Assembly: GCA_964608735.1 (NCBI GenBank)
Contig: CAZSPL010000016.1
Span: forward strand, 1-29,309
DNA length: 29,309 nt
Direction: 5' to 3'
DNA from: CAZSPL01 sp964608735
GTDB lineage: Bacteria; JAJVIF01; JAPKYR01; CAZSPL01
Every line of letters begins with the position of its first letter. Position 1 is the first letter of the stretch. Below, piece after piece: positions 15,823 through 23,209 of this stretch. Under the pieces are notes generated by a model. That model searched no databases and was not told where the DNA came from. It saw only the letters and a program-made list of their open reading frames with translations. Both the position numbers and the translations under genes were made by a program.

Positions 15823-16458
15823 TCAGCGGGAATAAAACTCGACGATCAAGTTCAGCTGGAACTTATGATCTAATTCCTGTTTGGCCGGCGCATGCTTGAA
15901 AGTACCGCGCATATTCCGGTAATCTACTTCGAGCCAGGGATATGAACAATCATCCGGCTTCTTTTCCATGTACGTCTTGTGAACGGCTTTCTTGACCTTT
16001 TGCGGTTTCAACTGCACCACGTCGCCGTCGCTGACAAGCATGCTCGGGATATCGGCGCGCTTGCCGTTCAACGTATAATGGCCATGCCTCACAAGCTGTC
16101 GCGCGTGCTCGCGGCTCTCGGCGAGTCCCATGCGGTAGACGACATTGTCCAGCCGGCGTTCGAGGATTTCGACGAAGTTGTCGCCGGTGATGCCGCGCTT
16201 CCGCGCGGCACGCTTGTAGAAGTTCCTGAACTGCGTCTCCCCCATGCCATAGGTATGCTTTACCTTCTGCTTCTCGCGAAGCTGCGTGTTGTAGTCGGAG
16301 GTCGTTCTTCGTCCGAACTTCATCCCTCCCGGCGGGTTGGGATTACGGCCCTCCTCCATGGCGCACTTGTTCGAGAGACAGCGCTCCCCCTTCAGGAAGA
16401 GCTTCTCTCCTTCGCGCCTGCAGAACCGGCATACTGTCTGTTTGTTATTCTTCGGCAA
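15823..16458 (-). CDS. rpsD: Small subunit ribosomal protein S4, zinc-binding type
   Basis: S4 nucleates 30S assembly on the 16S 5' domain. The 211 aa have a zinc-type N-terminus with Cys10, Cys13, Cys27 and Cys32. The S4 RNA-binding domain (LDNVVYRMGLAESREHARQL, about 107-126) follows. The start is TTG (16456-16458) with GGAG (16467-16470) 8 bases upstream. The gene lies between rpsK and rpoA, the classic alpha-operon place where S4 also acts as a translational repressor in E. coli. Confidence 0.97.
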   Translation of the reverse strand: MPKNNKQTVCRFCRREGEKLFLKGERCLSNKCAMEEGRNPNPPGGMKFGRRTTSDYNTQLREKQKVKHTYGMGETQFRNFYKRAARKRGITGDNFVEILERRLDNVVYRMGLAESREHARQLVRHGHYTLNGKRADIPSMLVSDGDVVQLKPQKVKKAVHKTYMEKKPDDCSYPWLEVDYRNMRGTFKHAPAKQELDHKFQLNLIVEFYSR

Positions 16459-16493
16459 TTCTATATCTCCAGAAAACTATTTCAATGTAATGC

Positions 16494-16889
16494 TTACACT
16501 CTCCGGCGCTTGCGCGGGCGGCACCCGTTATGCGGCACCGGGCTGACATCCTTGATCGAACCGACCTCGAGCCCGGAGGCCATGCAGGCCCTTATCGCGC
16601 TCTCGCGACCTGAACCGGGGCCCTTGGTGAGAATGTCCACGCGGCGCATGCCCATGTCCTGGCAAGCCCTTACGACGTCGCGGGCGGCCTGCTGAGCGGC
16701 GAACGGGGTCGATTTCTTCGAGCCCTTGAAGCCCTTGGTGCCTCCGGACGACCATGCGATGACATTGCCCTCGTTATCGGTGGCGGACACAATGGTGTTG
16801 TTGAACGTCGATTTGATGTGCACCTGGCCATGCGGTATCGTGCGCTTGACGCGTTTCTTTGCTTTGCCTTGTGCTTTCTTTCGAGCCAT
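16494..16889 (-). CDS. rpsK: Small subunit ribosomal protein S11
   Basis: S11 sits on the 30S platform next to the E site. The 131 aa begin with a lysine/arginine-rich tail, then HIKSTFNNTIVSATDNEGNV (22-41). The protein ends with the signature IKDVSPVPHNGCRPRKRRRV. The length is typical. The ATG lies 21 bases after rpsM. Confidence 0.97.
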   Translation of the reverse strand: MARKKAQGKAKKRVKRTIPHGQVHIKSTFNNTIVSATDNEGNVIAWSSGGTKGFKGSKKSTPFAAQQAARDVVRACQDMGMRRVDILTKGPGSGRESAIRACMASGLEVGSIKDVSPVPHNGCRPRKRRRV

Positions 16890-16910
16890 ATGCTGACCTC
16901 TTTACTGGTA

Positions 16911-17294
16911 TTACTTCTTGCCCGGGGCGGCTTTCTTGCCCGCCACGGTCTTCTTCTTGCCCTTGCGATTGCGCGCGTTGGTGCGCGTACGCTGCCCTCT
17001 CACGGGAAGCCCGCGCCGGTGACGCAAACCGCGATAGCATCCGATCTCCATGAGGCGCTTGATATTCTCGGTGACTTCGCGCCTGAGGTCGCCCTCGACC
17101 TTGTACTTCTTCTGGATGATATCCCTGACCGCGGCGACCTGCTTGTCGCTCAGGTCATCCATTTTAATATTCTCATCGACGCCGGCTTCCGCCAGTATCG
17201 TTGATGCCGTGGTGGGGCCGATGCCGAAGATGTAGGTCAGCGCTATGACCGATCTCTTCTTTCCCGGCAAGTCTATTCCTGCAATACGTGGCAT
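16911..17294 (-). CDS. rpsM: Small subunit ribosomal protein S13
   Basis: S13 forms head-to-large-subunit bridges and contacts P-site tRNA. The 127 aa from the chosen ATG begin MPRIAGIDLPGKK, the family's exact N-terminus, with GGAGG 7 bases upstream. The open frame extends 25 codons further upstream, but those residues do not match S13. The motif GCYRGLRHRRGLPVRGQRTR (84-103) is intact. A Lys/Ala-rich tail ends the protein. Confidence 0.97.
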   Translation of the reverse strand: MPRIAGIDLPGKKRSVIALTYIFGIGPTTASTILAEAGVDENIKMDDLSDKQVAAVRDIIQKKYKVEGDLRREVTENIKRLMEIGCYRGLRHRRGLPVRGQRTRTNARNRKGKKKTVAGKKAAPGKK

Positions 17295-17319
17295 CCAAAT
17301 CCTCCTGTAATAGCCCGCG

Positions 17320-17433
17320 CTAACCCTGTCGCTGCTTGTGCTTGGGATTATCGCAGATAACCATGACATGTCCGTGGCGCTTGATTATCTTGCATTTGAT
17401 ACAGATCTTTTTTACGCTCGCTCTGATTTTCAT
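17320..17433 (-). CDS. rpmJ: Large subunit ribosomal protein L36, zinc-binding
   Basis: I found this 37-residue gene by reading the minus strand between infA and rpsM. It begins MKIRASVKKIC and ends NPKHKQRQG. Cys11, Cys14, Cys27 and His32 form the complete zinc-binding set of the C+ form of L36. It starts at ATG (17431-17433) and stops at TAG (17320-17322). The position between infA and rpsM is canonical. Confidence 0.97.
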   Translation of the reverse strand: MKIRASVKKICIKCKIIKRHGHVMVICDNPKHKQRQG

Positions 17434-17455
17434 TTTTCACTCTCACCGCGCACCG

Positions 17456-17698
17456 TTACCGGTAGCGCCAGGTAATCCTCCCCCTTTTCAAATCATAAGG
17501 ACTCAACTCAACTTTCACCCTGTCCCCGAGACTTATCCGGATGAACGACATCCGTATCTTGCCCGAGATATGCGCCAGGACGGTGTGGCCGGTATCGAGC
17601 TCGACGCGGAACATCGCGTTCGGGAGGGCTTCGACTATCTTGCCCTCGACTTCAATGTGTCCTTCTTTCTGCTCTTGCTGTTTGTGTTTTTTTTTCAT
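17456..17698 (-). CDS. infA: Translation initiation factor IF-1
   Basis: IF-1 binds the 30S A site and assists initiation. The 80 aa contain the S1/OB-fold signature VEALPNAMFRVELDTGHTVL (22-41) and the HISGKIRM and SPYDLKRGRITWRY blocks. The N-terminus is about eight residues longer than the common form and Lys/Gln-rich. Codons 2-4 are AAA, giving a run of nine A residues right after the start codon. The ribosome-binding site is weak (GGACGG). Confidence 0.96.
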   Translation of the reverse strand: MKKKHKQQEQKEGHIEVEGKIVEALPNAMFRVELDTGHTVLAHISGKIRMSFIRISLGDRVKVELSPYDLKRGRITWRYR

Positions 17699-17725
17699 AA
17701 ACCGTCCGGCATTTATGGCGCGACG

Positions 17726-18403
17726 CTATATTCCGCATCGCCCGCGTTCGCGTATCGCCGACATGATGCTCTCCGATACGACATCCGTCTCTCCGCCGCC
17801 GTCTATATCGAGGAACCCATCACCTGATTTGTAGTATTCGATCAGCGGCGCTGTCTCCTCGTGATAAACTTTCAAGCGCTCGATGATGGTCCCGGGCATG
17901 TCATCGGGACGCTGCACCAGTTTGTTCTGGCACACATCACACGTGTCTTCGTTACCCGGCGGCGCGGTCAGCAAATTGTAGACCCTGCCGTCGACCGGGC
18001 ACACCCTCCGCGAGCTCAACCTGCGCACCGCCGTTTCCTCGCTTATACCGAGGCTGATGACATAATCCAGCCTGCTTGCGGAATCATCGAGGAACTCGTC
18101 GAGCTTAACGGCCTGGTCGAGGGTACGCGGGAAGCCGTCGAGCAGGAATCCGTCCTTGTAATCTGGACGGTTCAGCCGTTTCAGCACAATCCCGATCATC
18201 AAGTCGTCGGGCACGAGCTTGCCCTGGACCATGTATCCTTCGGCTTTCGCTCCGAATTCGGTCTTCTCGGCAACCTCGCTTCGCACGACACGACCGCAAT
18301 CGACGTGGGGCACTCCAAGCTGTTTCGATACTACCTGCGCCTGCGTACCCTTCCCCGCGCCCGGGGCTCCAAGAATTATCAAGTTGCATCTTCGCGACGT
18401 CAC
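17726..18403 (-). CDS. adk: Adenylate kinase with unusual AMP-site residues
   Basis: Adenylate kinase interconverts ATP, AMP and ADP. I chose the GTG at 18403 (225 aa) because GAGG lies 5 bases upstream and little precedes the P-loop. An ATG at 18430 would overlap secY by 20 bases and add nine residues. The P-loop GAPGAGKGT (12-20), GFPRT, RRV, QRPDD and IIERL motifs are intact. The usual STGD at the AMP site is replaced by DCGR (35-38). The zinc-type LID has Cys135, Asp138, Cys155 and Cys158, so one ligand is Asp. It lies between secY and infA with no map gene. Confidence 0.94.
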   Translation of the reverse strand: MTSRRCNLIILGAPGAGKGTQAQVVSKQLGVPHVDCGRVVRSEVAEKTEFGAKAEGYMVQGKLVPDDLMIGIVLKRLNRPDYKDGFLLDGFPRTLDQAVKLDEFLDDSASRLDYVISLGISEETAVRRLSSRRVCPVDGRVYNLLTAPPGNEDTCDVCQNKLVQRPDDMPGTIIERLKVYHEETAPLIEYYKSGDGFLDIDGGGETDVVSESIMSAIRERGRCGI

Positions 18404-18410
18404 ATCGGCC

Positions 18411-19715
18411 TCATTCCATCGCGGATTCATACTTCAACATCGTGAGCCGGGCATCCAGTTCACGTACAGTATCAAGGGCGACACCCACCACGATCAGGAT
18501 GCTCGTGCCGCCGACAAGACTCATCGTCTGCAAACCCGGAAGGAACCTCTGGAAAATGGCGGGCGGGATCACCGCGACCGCGATGAGGAACATCGCGCCA
18601 AGGAATGTCGTCCTCTCGAGTATCTTCTCGAGGTAACGCTGGGTCTGCGGGCCCGGCCTTATCCCCTGGATAAATCCGCCGTTCTTCTTGAGATTGTCAC
18701 TGACATCCTTCGGGTCGAATGTTACCGCTGTATAGAAATATGCGAATACTCCAATCAGGATCGAATAAAGGATATAGTATGCTACCGAGTTGGGGAAGTT
18801 ATGTATTGCCTGGTATATGCGGGATCCCTGTGGCAGGAACGTGGCTATGGTGGTCGGGAAGAGGAGCACCGATACCGCGAATATGATGGGAATGACCCCG
18901 GCCTGGTTCACTTTCAACGGCAGGTAATGCGTGTGCCCCTCGTAATACCGGCGGCCGACCTGCCTGCGCGCGTAATGTATCGGGATGCGCCTTTCGGCGG
19001 TGTGGACATAAACCACGAACCATATCATCCCGATGAATATGAAACCGAAGAAAATCGCGTCCCTGAGCGCATTCGGGTCGCCGGCGCGCGATATGAAGTC
19101 CTGCACCATGCTGATCGGCAGTCGCGAGACGATGCCCGCGAATATCAGGAGGCTGACGCCGTTCCCGACTCCGTTCTCGCTGATAAGCTCGCCAATCCAC
19201 AACAGGAGCATCGTGCCCGCAACAAGGGTGATAATGACGATGAAATAATCAGTGAACATCTTCACAGCCGACAGCTGCTGCCCGGCGGCACCGAACAGGC
19301 CCTGGTTCCGGAAGAGGATCAGCATACCCATCGCCTGGATAGCCGCGAGGAGAACGGTGAGATAACGGGTCCACGCGGCTATCTTCTTGCGTCCCGACTC
19401 GCCTTCTTTCTGAAGTTCTTTCAGGGTCGGGAATACGACCACGAGAAGGTTGAAGATGATGCTCGCGTTGATGTACGGCATGATGCCGAGGGCGAAAATA
19501 CTGAATCGCTTCAACGCACCGCCGCCGAACATATCGAGCAACTGGAAAATACCCCCGCCGCCCTGGTTCTTCCAGAACTGCATGATGCTCTCGGGATGCG
19601 TACCCGGTATGGGCACATTCGCGCCCGCGACGAATACGATAAACATCCCGAGCACAAACAGGAGTCTCTTCCTGATCTCAGGTACGTTCCAGGCATGTGC
19701 GTAGATCTGGATCAA
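18411..19715 (-). CDS. secY: Protein translocase subunit SecY
   Basis: SecY is the channel of the Sec translocon in the inner membrane. The 434 aa begin with an amphipathic segment and VPEIRKRLLF, then the first membrane helix and GANVPIPG. Ten hydrophobic helices are expected, and typical motifs such as GIMPYINASII and GFIQGIRPGPQT are visible. The start is TTG (19713-19715), overlapping the rplO stop by four bases, with GAGGTG (19721-19726) 5 bases upstream. No better ATG fits the family N-terminus. Confidence 0.97.
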   Translation of the reverse strand: MIQIYAHAWNVPEIRKRLLFVLGMFIVFVAGANVPIPGTHPESIMQFWKNQGGGGIFQLLDMFGGGALKRFSIFALGIMPYINASIIFNLLVVVFPTLKELQKEGESGRKKIAAWTRYLTVLLAAIQAMGMLILFRNQGLFGAAGQQLSAVKMFTDYFIVIITLVAGTMLLLWIGELISENGVGNGVSLLIFAGIVSRLPISMVQDFISRAGDPNALRDAIFFGFIFIGMIWFVVYVHTAERRIPIHYARRQVGRRYYEGHTHYLPLKVNQAGVIPIIFAVSVLLFPTTIATFLPQGSRIYQAIHNFPNSVAYYILYSILIGVFAYFYTAVTFDPKDVSDNLKKNGGFIQGIRPGPQTQRYLEKILERTTFLGAMFLIAVAVIPPAIFQRFLPGLQTMSLVGGTSILIVVGVALDTVRELDARLTMLKYESAME

Positions 19716-20161
19716 GCCTGCACCTCGACGTTGCCGCCCGCGGCGGCTATCAACTCGACCGCCTTTGCGCTCGCGGCATGCACATGGACATTGAATTTGC
19801 GGGTCACTTCACCCCACGCGAGAAGCTTGACCTTCATGTCGGGCTTCCGGATGAGATTGTGCGCGTAGAGCACATCGGCGTTGATTTCATCTATCCCTTC
19901 GGGCAGCTTTTCGAGCTGACCGATGTTCACCACCGTATAAACAATCCTGGGCCTGTGCTTGAAACCCTTCAACGCCGGCAAGCGCCTGAAGATGGGCATC
20001 TGGCCGCCCTCGAACTGCGGGCCCTTGACGCCGCCCGAACGGGAGTGCTGGCCCTTCTGGCCTCTGCCGCCGCGTTTGCCCTTGCCGCTGCCGATACCGC
20101 GGCATATGCGTTTCCGCCTGCTTATGTTTCCGCCTATTTTCGGTAATTCGTTCAGATCCAT
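19712..20161 (-). CDS. rplO: Large subunit ribosomal protein L15
   Basis: L15 is a central 50S assembly protein. The 149 aa begin MDLNELPK and include the Gly/Arg-rich segment GSGKGKRGGRGQKGQHSRSG characteristic of the family, then PIFRRLPALKGF. The ATG at 20161 has AGGA 7 bases upstream; an in-frame TTG at 20176 is less likely. The gene directly follows rpsE, where rpmD (L30) usually lies. Confidence 0.96.
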   Translation of the reverse strand: MDLNELPKIGGNISRRKRICRGIGSGKGKRGGRGQKGQHSRSGGVKGPQFEGGQMPIFRRLPALKGFKHRPRIVYTVVNIGQLEKLPEGIDEINADVLYAHNLIRKPDMKVKLLAWGEVTRKFNVHVHAASAKAVELIAAAGGNVEVQA

Positions 20162-20201
20162 ATCTTTATCCTGCAATATCGGTTCAATAATTCACGCTGG
20201 C

Positions 20202-20798
20202 CTAATCCGACTGCTTCGGGACATCCTTGTGCACCGCATCACCTTTCCGGAGCGACCTTACGATGTCGAGCGGCTTCATTTTCTTCAAGCCCTCGAATGT
20301 TGCATGCGCCACGTTTATCGGGTTGTTGCTTCCGAGGCTCTTCGTGAGAACATCCTGCACCCCGGCTATCTCGAGTATATTACGCACCGCGCCCCCCGCG
20401 ATGATGCCCGTACCGGGACTCGCCGGTTTCATAAAGACCTTCGCCGCGCCGTATTTGCTGGTCATGGAATGCGGCAGGGTCCTCTCGTACAGGGGGATAT
20501 CGACGATATTCTTCTTTGCCTTGTCCACGCCTTTCTTGATCGCGGTGACCACATCGCCAGCCTTGCCATAGCCGAGACCCACGCGCCCCTTGCCGTCGCC
20601 GACGGTAACGAGCGCCGTGAAGCTGAAATTGCGTCCGCCCTTCACGACCTTGGCCACGCGGTTGATGTGGATAACCTTCTCCCTGAGCTCGACGTGCTCG
20701 TAGACCTCGATGATTTCCTCTTCATAGTACCCGCCGCCGGGACCTTCGGAATTTTCACCGGGTTCTTGGTTGGCAGGAGTTTCTTTTAGATTTTCCAT
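20202..20798 (-). CDS. rpsE: Small subunit ribosomal protein S5
   Basis: S5 contributes to decoding fidelity and mRNA unwinding. The 198 aa are about 30 longer than usual. The extra part is an N-terminal Glu/Pro/Gly-rich stretch before the conserved INRVAKVVKGGRNFSFTALV block. GKAGDVVTAIKKG and PASPGTGIIAGGAVR are intact. The ATG has GGAG 6 bases upstream. It follows rplR after nine bases. Confidence 0.97.
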   Translation of the reverse strand: MENLKETPANQEPGENSEGPGGGYYEEEIIEVYEHVELREKVIHINRVAKVVKGGRNFSFTALVTVGDGKGRVGLGYGKAGDVVTAIKKGVDKAKKNIVDIPLYERTLPHSMTSKYGAAKVFMKPASPGTGIIAGGAVRNILEIAGVQDVLTKSLGSNNPINVAHATFEGLKKMKPLDIVRSLRKGDAVHKDVPKQSD

Positions 20799-20807
20799 TC
20801 TGCTCCT

Positions 20808-21176
20808 CTAAAATGCCAGACCCTTTTCACGGGCTCTGTCGGCGAACGCCTTGATTCGCCCCTTGTATCCAAATCCGCCATGATCGAACACGACCGTCCC
20901 AATACCCTTGTCCTTCGCCCTGTCGCATAACAGGTCGGCAACATCCTTGCACCAGTCGGCGGTCGGGTGGTTGCCGGGATGCTTTCCCCTCAGGTCCTTG
21001 TCGAGCGTGCTCGCGTAGACGAGAGTTGAGCCCGATTCGTCGTCGATAATCTGGGCGTAGAAATGCTTCAGGCTCTTATAGACGGCCAGCCGCGGACGTT
21101 CAACGCTTCCGTTGACCTTGTACCGCAAACGGCGGTGTCTCTTGAGCCTCAATTGTCTTTTCTTTTCAGGTTTCAT
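20808..21176 (-). CDS. rplR: Large subunit ribosomal protein L18
   Basis: L18 binds 5S rRNA. The 122 aa begin with a basic tail, then RLRYKVNGSVERPRLAVYKS. The FDHGGFGYKGRIKAFADRAREKGL C-terminal region (split here as FDHGGFGYKG and RIKAFADRAREKG) matches the family. The length is typical. The ATG start follows rplF after 16 bases. Confidence 0.97.
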   Translation of the reverse strand: MKPEKKRQLRLKRHRRLRYKVNGSVERPRLAVYKSLKHFYAQIIDDESGSTLVYASTLDKDLRGKHPGNHPTADWCKDVADLLCDRAKDKGIGTVVFDHGGFGYKGRIKAFADRAREKGLAF

Positions 21177-21192
21177 TGCTTAATCCGTATTA

Positions 21193-21744
21193 TCAGACGG
21201 TCTTCTTACCCTGTTTCTGCCTGACATGCTCGCCCTTGTAGCGAATTCCCTTTCCCTTGTACGGTTCCGGTTCGCGCTTCCTTCTAATATTCGCCGCGAA
21301 CTGCCCGACTGCCTGCTTGTCTATCCCCCAGACGTCGATCCACACCTGCTTATCGCCGCGCCTCTCCTCGACCTTCACTTCCATCCCGCCGGGGACATCG
21401 AAAATCACCGGGTGCGAGTAACCCAGCTGGAGTTCGAGTTTGTTGCCTTTCAGCTCGGCGCGGTAGCCCTGCCCGTGTATCTCGAGCCGCTTGAGGAAAC
21501 CCACCGTGACGCCGGTGACCATATTCGCGACAAGCGTGCGGTAGAGCCCGTGGTATTTGCGGTTCTCCTTCGAGTTGTCGATATTGACAACGTTAAGGTG
21601 CCGCCCGTCGAGCTCGAACTTCACGTTGGGGCGGTACTCGATGCTCAGGCTTCCCTTGGGGCCTTTGACATCGACCGTGCCGTCGTCAATCTTGATGTCG
21701 ACCCCGGTTGGTATTTCTATTGGTCTTTTTCCTATTCGCGACAA
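21193..21744 (-). CDS. rplF: Large subunit ribosomal protein L6
   Basis: L6 lies near the sarcin-ricin loop. The 183 aa begin MSRIGKRPIEIP and contain the motif YKGKGIRYKGEHVRQKQGKK near the C-terminus. The start is TTG (21742-21744). A stop codon lies in frame three codons upstream, so no longer start exists. GGGAG (21754-21758) lies 9 bases upstream. Confidence 0.97.
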   Translation of the reverse strand: MSRIGKRPIEIPTGVDIKIDDGTVDVKGPKGSLSIEYRPNVKFELDGRHLNVVNIDNSKENRKYHGLYRTLVANMVTGVTVGFLKRLEIHGQGYRAELKGNKLELQLGYSHPVIFDVPGGMEVKVEERRGDKQVWIDVWGIDKQAVGQFAANIRRKREPEPYKGKGIRYKGEHVRQKQGKKTV

Positions 21745-21772
21745 ACGCCATCACTCCCTGTCATGCCGGTGA

Positions 21773-22171
21773 CTACCACACGTTGAGCACAATCTCGCCG
21801 CCGACTCTTTTCTTCCTGGCCTTGGCGGTCGTCATCAAGCCATGGCTTGTTGACACGATACTCAGGCCGAGGCCGTCGTGCACATAAGGCAGGTCGCTGA
21901 ATCCTGAATAGCGCCTGCGCCCGGGACGCGAGACGCGCTCCAGTCCCTGGATTACAGGCTGCTTCTCATCGGTGTATTTAAGATAGACCCGCAGCACTTT
22001 CTTGTTGCTCTGCAAGCGGATATCGAAGCCGGCGATGAAGCCTTCCTGGCGAAGCACCTTGACGATGTCCCGCTTGTAATTCGAGTATGGGACATCGACG
22101 GTCTTCTTCAACACCACCTGGGCATTGCGAATCCGTGTGAGCATATCCGCGATGGGATCGGTCATTACCAT
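21773..22171 (-). CDS. rpsH: Small subunit ribosomal protein S8
   Basis: S8 binds the central domain of 16S rRNA and, in E. coli, represses the spc operon. The 132 aa include TDPIADMLTRIRNAQ (4-18) and end with the signature STSHGLMTTAKARKKRVGGE (107-126) and a short tail. The ATG at 22171 is 11 bases from GGGGAGG; a second ATG two codons in is possible. Confidence 0.97.
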   Translation of the reverse strand: MVMTDPIADMLTRIRNAQVVLKKTVDVPYSNYKRDIVKVLRQEGFIAGFDIRLQSNKKVLRVYLKYTDEKQPVIQGLERVSRPGRRRYSGFSDLPYVHDGLGLSIVSTSHGLMTTAKARKKRVGGEIVLNVW

Positions 22172-22190
22172 AGTTATCTTATCCTCCCCA

Positions 22191-22376
22191 TCACCAACTG
22201 GCCTTCCGCACTCCGGGAATTACTCCCTCGTGAGCCAGGGTTCTGAAACAGATACGGCACATCTCGAACCGGCGCAGGTAGGCCCGCGGCCTGCCGCAAA
22301 TGCGACAGCGGTTGTACCCGCGCGCCGAAAATTTCGGATCGCGTTTCTGTTTGACTATAAGGCATTTCTTGGCCAT
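22191..22376 (-). CDS. rpsZ: Small subunit ribosomal protein S14, type Z (zinc-binding)
   Basis: This is the short, zinc-ribbon S14. The 61 aa begin MAKKCLIVKQKRDPKFSARG. Cys24, Cys27, Cys40 and Cys43 are the four ligands, and the protein ends VRKASW. This form is common in Gram-positive and many deep-branching bacteria; the 101-residue zinc-free form is absent here. It lies between rplE and rpsH, as usual. Confidence 0.97.
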   Translation of the reverse strand: MAKKCLIVKQKRDPKFSARGYNRCRICGRPRAYLRRFEMCRICFRTLAHEGVIPGVRKASW

Positions 22377-22395
22377 ATCCTGTCGCCTGTCCTCC

Positions 22396-23178
22396 TTATG
22401 AGCGTAACGGACAGCCCAGTCCCTTCAAAAGGTGGGCCGCCTCGACATCGTTTCGCGCAGAAGTTACTATTGTTATATCCATGCCCCGTACCCTCGAAAC
22501 CTTGTCATAATCTATCTCCGGGAACACCAGTTGTTCCTTGAGACCCATAGTGAAATTACCCCGCCCATCGAACGAGTTGGGGTTAAGCCCTTGGAAATCG
22601 CGGACCCTCGGCAGCGCGAGGTTGAACAACTTGTCGAGGAAATGGTACATCCGCCTGCCGCGAAGGGTGAGCATCAGGCCGAGCGGCATGCCGGCCCGGA
22701 GCTTGTATTGAGCGGCCGATTTCCGTGCCCGCGTAATGACGGGCTGCTGTCCGGCGATCGTCCGAACGTCTACAATCGATGCCTCGATCTGCTTGATATC
22801 CCTCGCTCCCTCGCCGATGCCGATATTGATCGTGACGTGCTCGATCCTCGGCACCCTGTTGGCATTCGTCCAACCGAATTCCTTCATCATCTGTGGGACA
22901 ACCTTGTCCCGGTAAAGAAGCAGCATTCTCGGTGGCACGAGAGGCACATAGGGCTCCGGCGGAGCATCCTCTTTCTTGTCCTTCTTCTTATCCGACTTTT
23001 TATCGGACTTCTTCGGGCCGGCATCGCCTGCCGCTTCCTTGCCCTTTTTCTTCTTCGAAGCCTTGCCGGTATCGTCCGATGGTTCGACATCGGCTTTCGC
23101 CTCTACCGGTTCCCCGGCCGCGGCGTCGGCTTCAACGGGCATCGTTTCTTCGGTTTTATCTTTCTTCTCTTTAGCCAT
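22396..23178 (-). CDS. rplE: Large subunit ribosomal protein L5 with an 80-residue charged N-terminal extension
   Basis: L5 binds 5S rRNA and contacts P-site tRNA. The conserved core spans about residues 82-260, including PRIEHVTINIGIGEG, RARKSAAQYKLRAGMPLG and NSFDGRGNFTMGLKEQ. The core is of normal length (about 180). The first 80 residues are extra: an acidic Glu/Ala/Pro stretch, then Lys-rich tracts (SKKKKGK, KKSDKKSDKKKDKK). The ATG at 23178 begins this extension. The extension is probably disordered. Its function is unknown. Confidence 0.96.
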   Translation of the reverse strand: MAKEKKDKTEETMPVEADAAAGEPVEAKADVEPSDDTGKASKKKKGKEAAGDAGPKKSDKKSDKKKDKKEDAPPEPYVPLVPPRMLLLYRDKVVPQMMKEFGWTNANRVPRIEHVTINIGIGEGARDIKQIEASIVDVRTIAGQQPVITRARKSAAQYKLRAGMPLGLMLTLRGRRMYHFLDKLFNLALPRVRDFQGLNPNSFDGRGNFTMGLKEQLVFPEIDYDKVSRVRGMDITIVTSARNDVEAAHLLKGLGCPLRS

Positions 23179-23209
23179 CTCGGCTACACCTTGTACTCCG
23201 GACCTTTAC

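Noticed and set aside
17295..17369. A 25-codon upstream extension of rpsM
   Set aside because: It covers most of the end of rpmJ, has no family similarity, and the ATG at 17294 has a strong GGAGG and the exact S13 N-terminus.
18219..19868. A 549-codon open frame on the plus strand opposite adk and secY
   Set aside because: It is antisense to two clearly identified genes, its translation has a skewed Arg/His/Asp composition, and it matches nothing I recognise. It is a by-product of codon bias in the real genes.
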